Shown here one piece after another: positions 63,995 to 64,000 of a stretch of DNA of 64,000 bases (the stretch's first letter is position 1; each line of letters starts with the position of its first letter). The position numbers and the translations under genes were made by a program. The notes beneath the pieces were generated by a model. The model was not told the DNA's origin and made no database searches. It saw nothing but the letters and a program-made list of their open reading frames with translations. The stretch covers positions 434,001 through 498,000 of the forward strand of contig JAFLBD010000001.1 in the NCBI GenBank assembly GCA_017303935.1, read 5' to 3'. The DNA is from Armatimonadota bacterium. Lineage in GTDB: Bacteria; Armatimonadota; Fimbriimonadia; Fimbriimonadales; Fimbriimonadaceae.

Positions 63995-64000
63995 CAATCC

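Overview
The window is a gene-dense bacterial chromosome segment of about 64 kb. It carries about 70 protein genes and two tRNA-Arg genes, with no rRNA, CRISPR array, phage or insertion sequence. The best guess for the host is the phylum Armatimonadota, close to Fimbriimonas. This is inferred from a combination of traits: several secreted proteins end in twin calcium loops of the form GDVDDDGEVGSTDFD, two proteins have PEP-CTERM tails (VPEP, a hydrophobic stretch, then RRRRKA or RKRRKKA), one is an H-X9-DG-type pseudopilin-like protein, and one predicted outer-membrane barrel has a C-terminal Phe. The barrel indicates a diderm envelope. Cytochrome b6-type and complex I genes indicate respiration.

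Layout. 1-3.5 kb: a branched-chain amino acid binding lipoprotein (cut by the window edge), a TPR membrane protein, a bilobal aspartyl protease with PDZ, and a UdgB uracil-DNA glycosylase. 3.5-7.6 kb: a minus-strand respiratory operon of membrane protein, Rieske protein, b6-type cytochrome b, and a cytochrome bd-like subunit fused to cytochrome c. 8.2-15 kb: housekeeping genes (acetyltransferase, FmdB, lipid kinase, tyrA, aroA, cmk) and lipoproteins. 15-32 kb: an extracellular protein region with six proteins carrying a shared C-terminal module (two trypsin-like proteases, a reprolysin-like metalloprotease, three lectin-like or unknown proteins), a 1160-residue predicted outer-membrane protein, both tRNA-Arg genes, flhA, a UbiA-family prenyltransferase and a zeta-toxin-like kinase with a small partner. 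32-38 kb: murA-mreB, an HNH endonuclease behind a structured leader RNA, a beta-lactamase-fold hydrolase and a pseudopilin.

38-49.5 kb: nuoB-nuoI, then a tight operon for a BMP-type (nucleoside-like) ABC importer leading by overlapping codons into a tandem-domain 6-pyruvoyl-tetrahydropterin synthase and a short-chain reductase, followed by mfd. 49.5-56.4 kb: PEP-CTERM protein, DUF1844 cluster, GH15 glucoamylase and serpin. 56.4-64 kb: an accessory stretch with palindromic repeats and unknown genes around groES-groEL (CIRCE-controlled), tandemly duplicated small membrane proteins (one frameshifted), a CHRD/PEP-CTERM protein and a DinB-like protein.

Two themes run through the window. Many genes lack a Shine-Dalgarno sequence and instead have a TANNNT -10 box 4-12 bases before the start codon, which suggests frequent leaderless mRNAs. 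The extracellular proteins share a beta-sandwich plus twin calcium-loop tail that looks like a lineage-specific sorting or anchoring signal; this is the strongest candidate for an undescribed system here. No homology search was possible, so all family calls rest on motifs read by eye.
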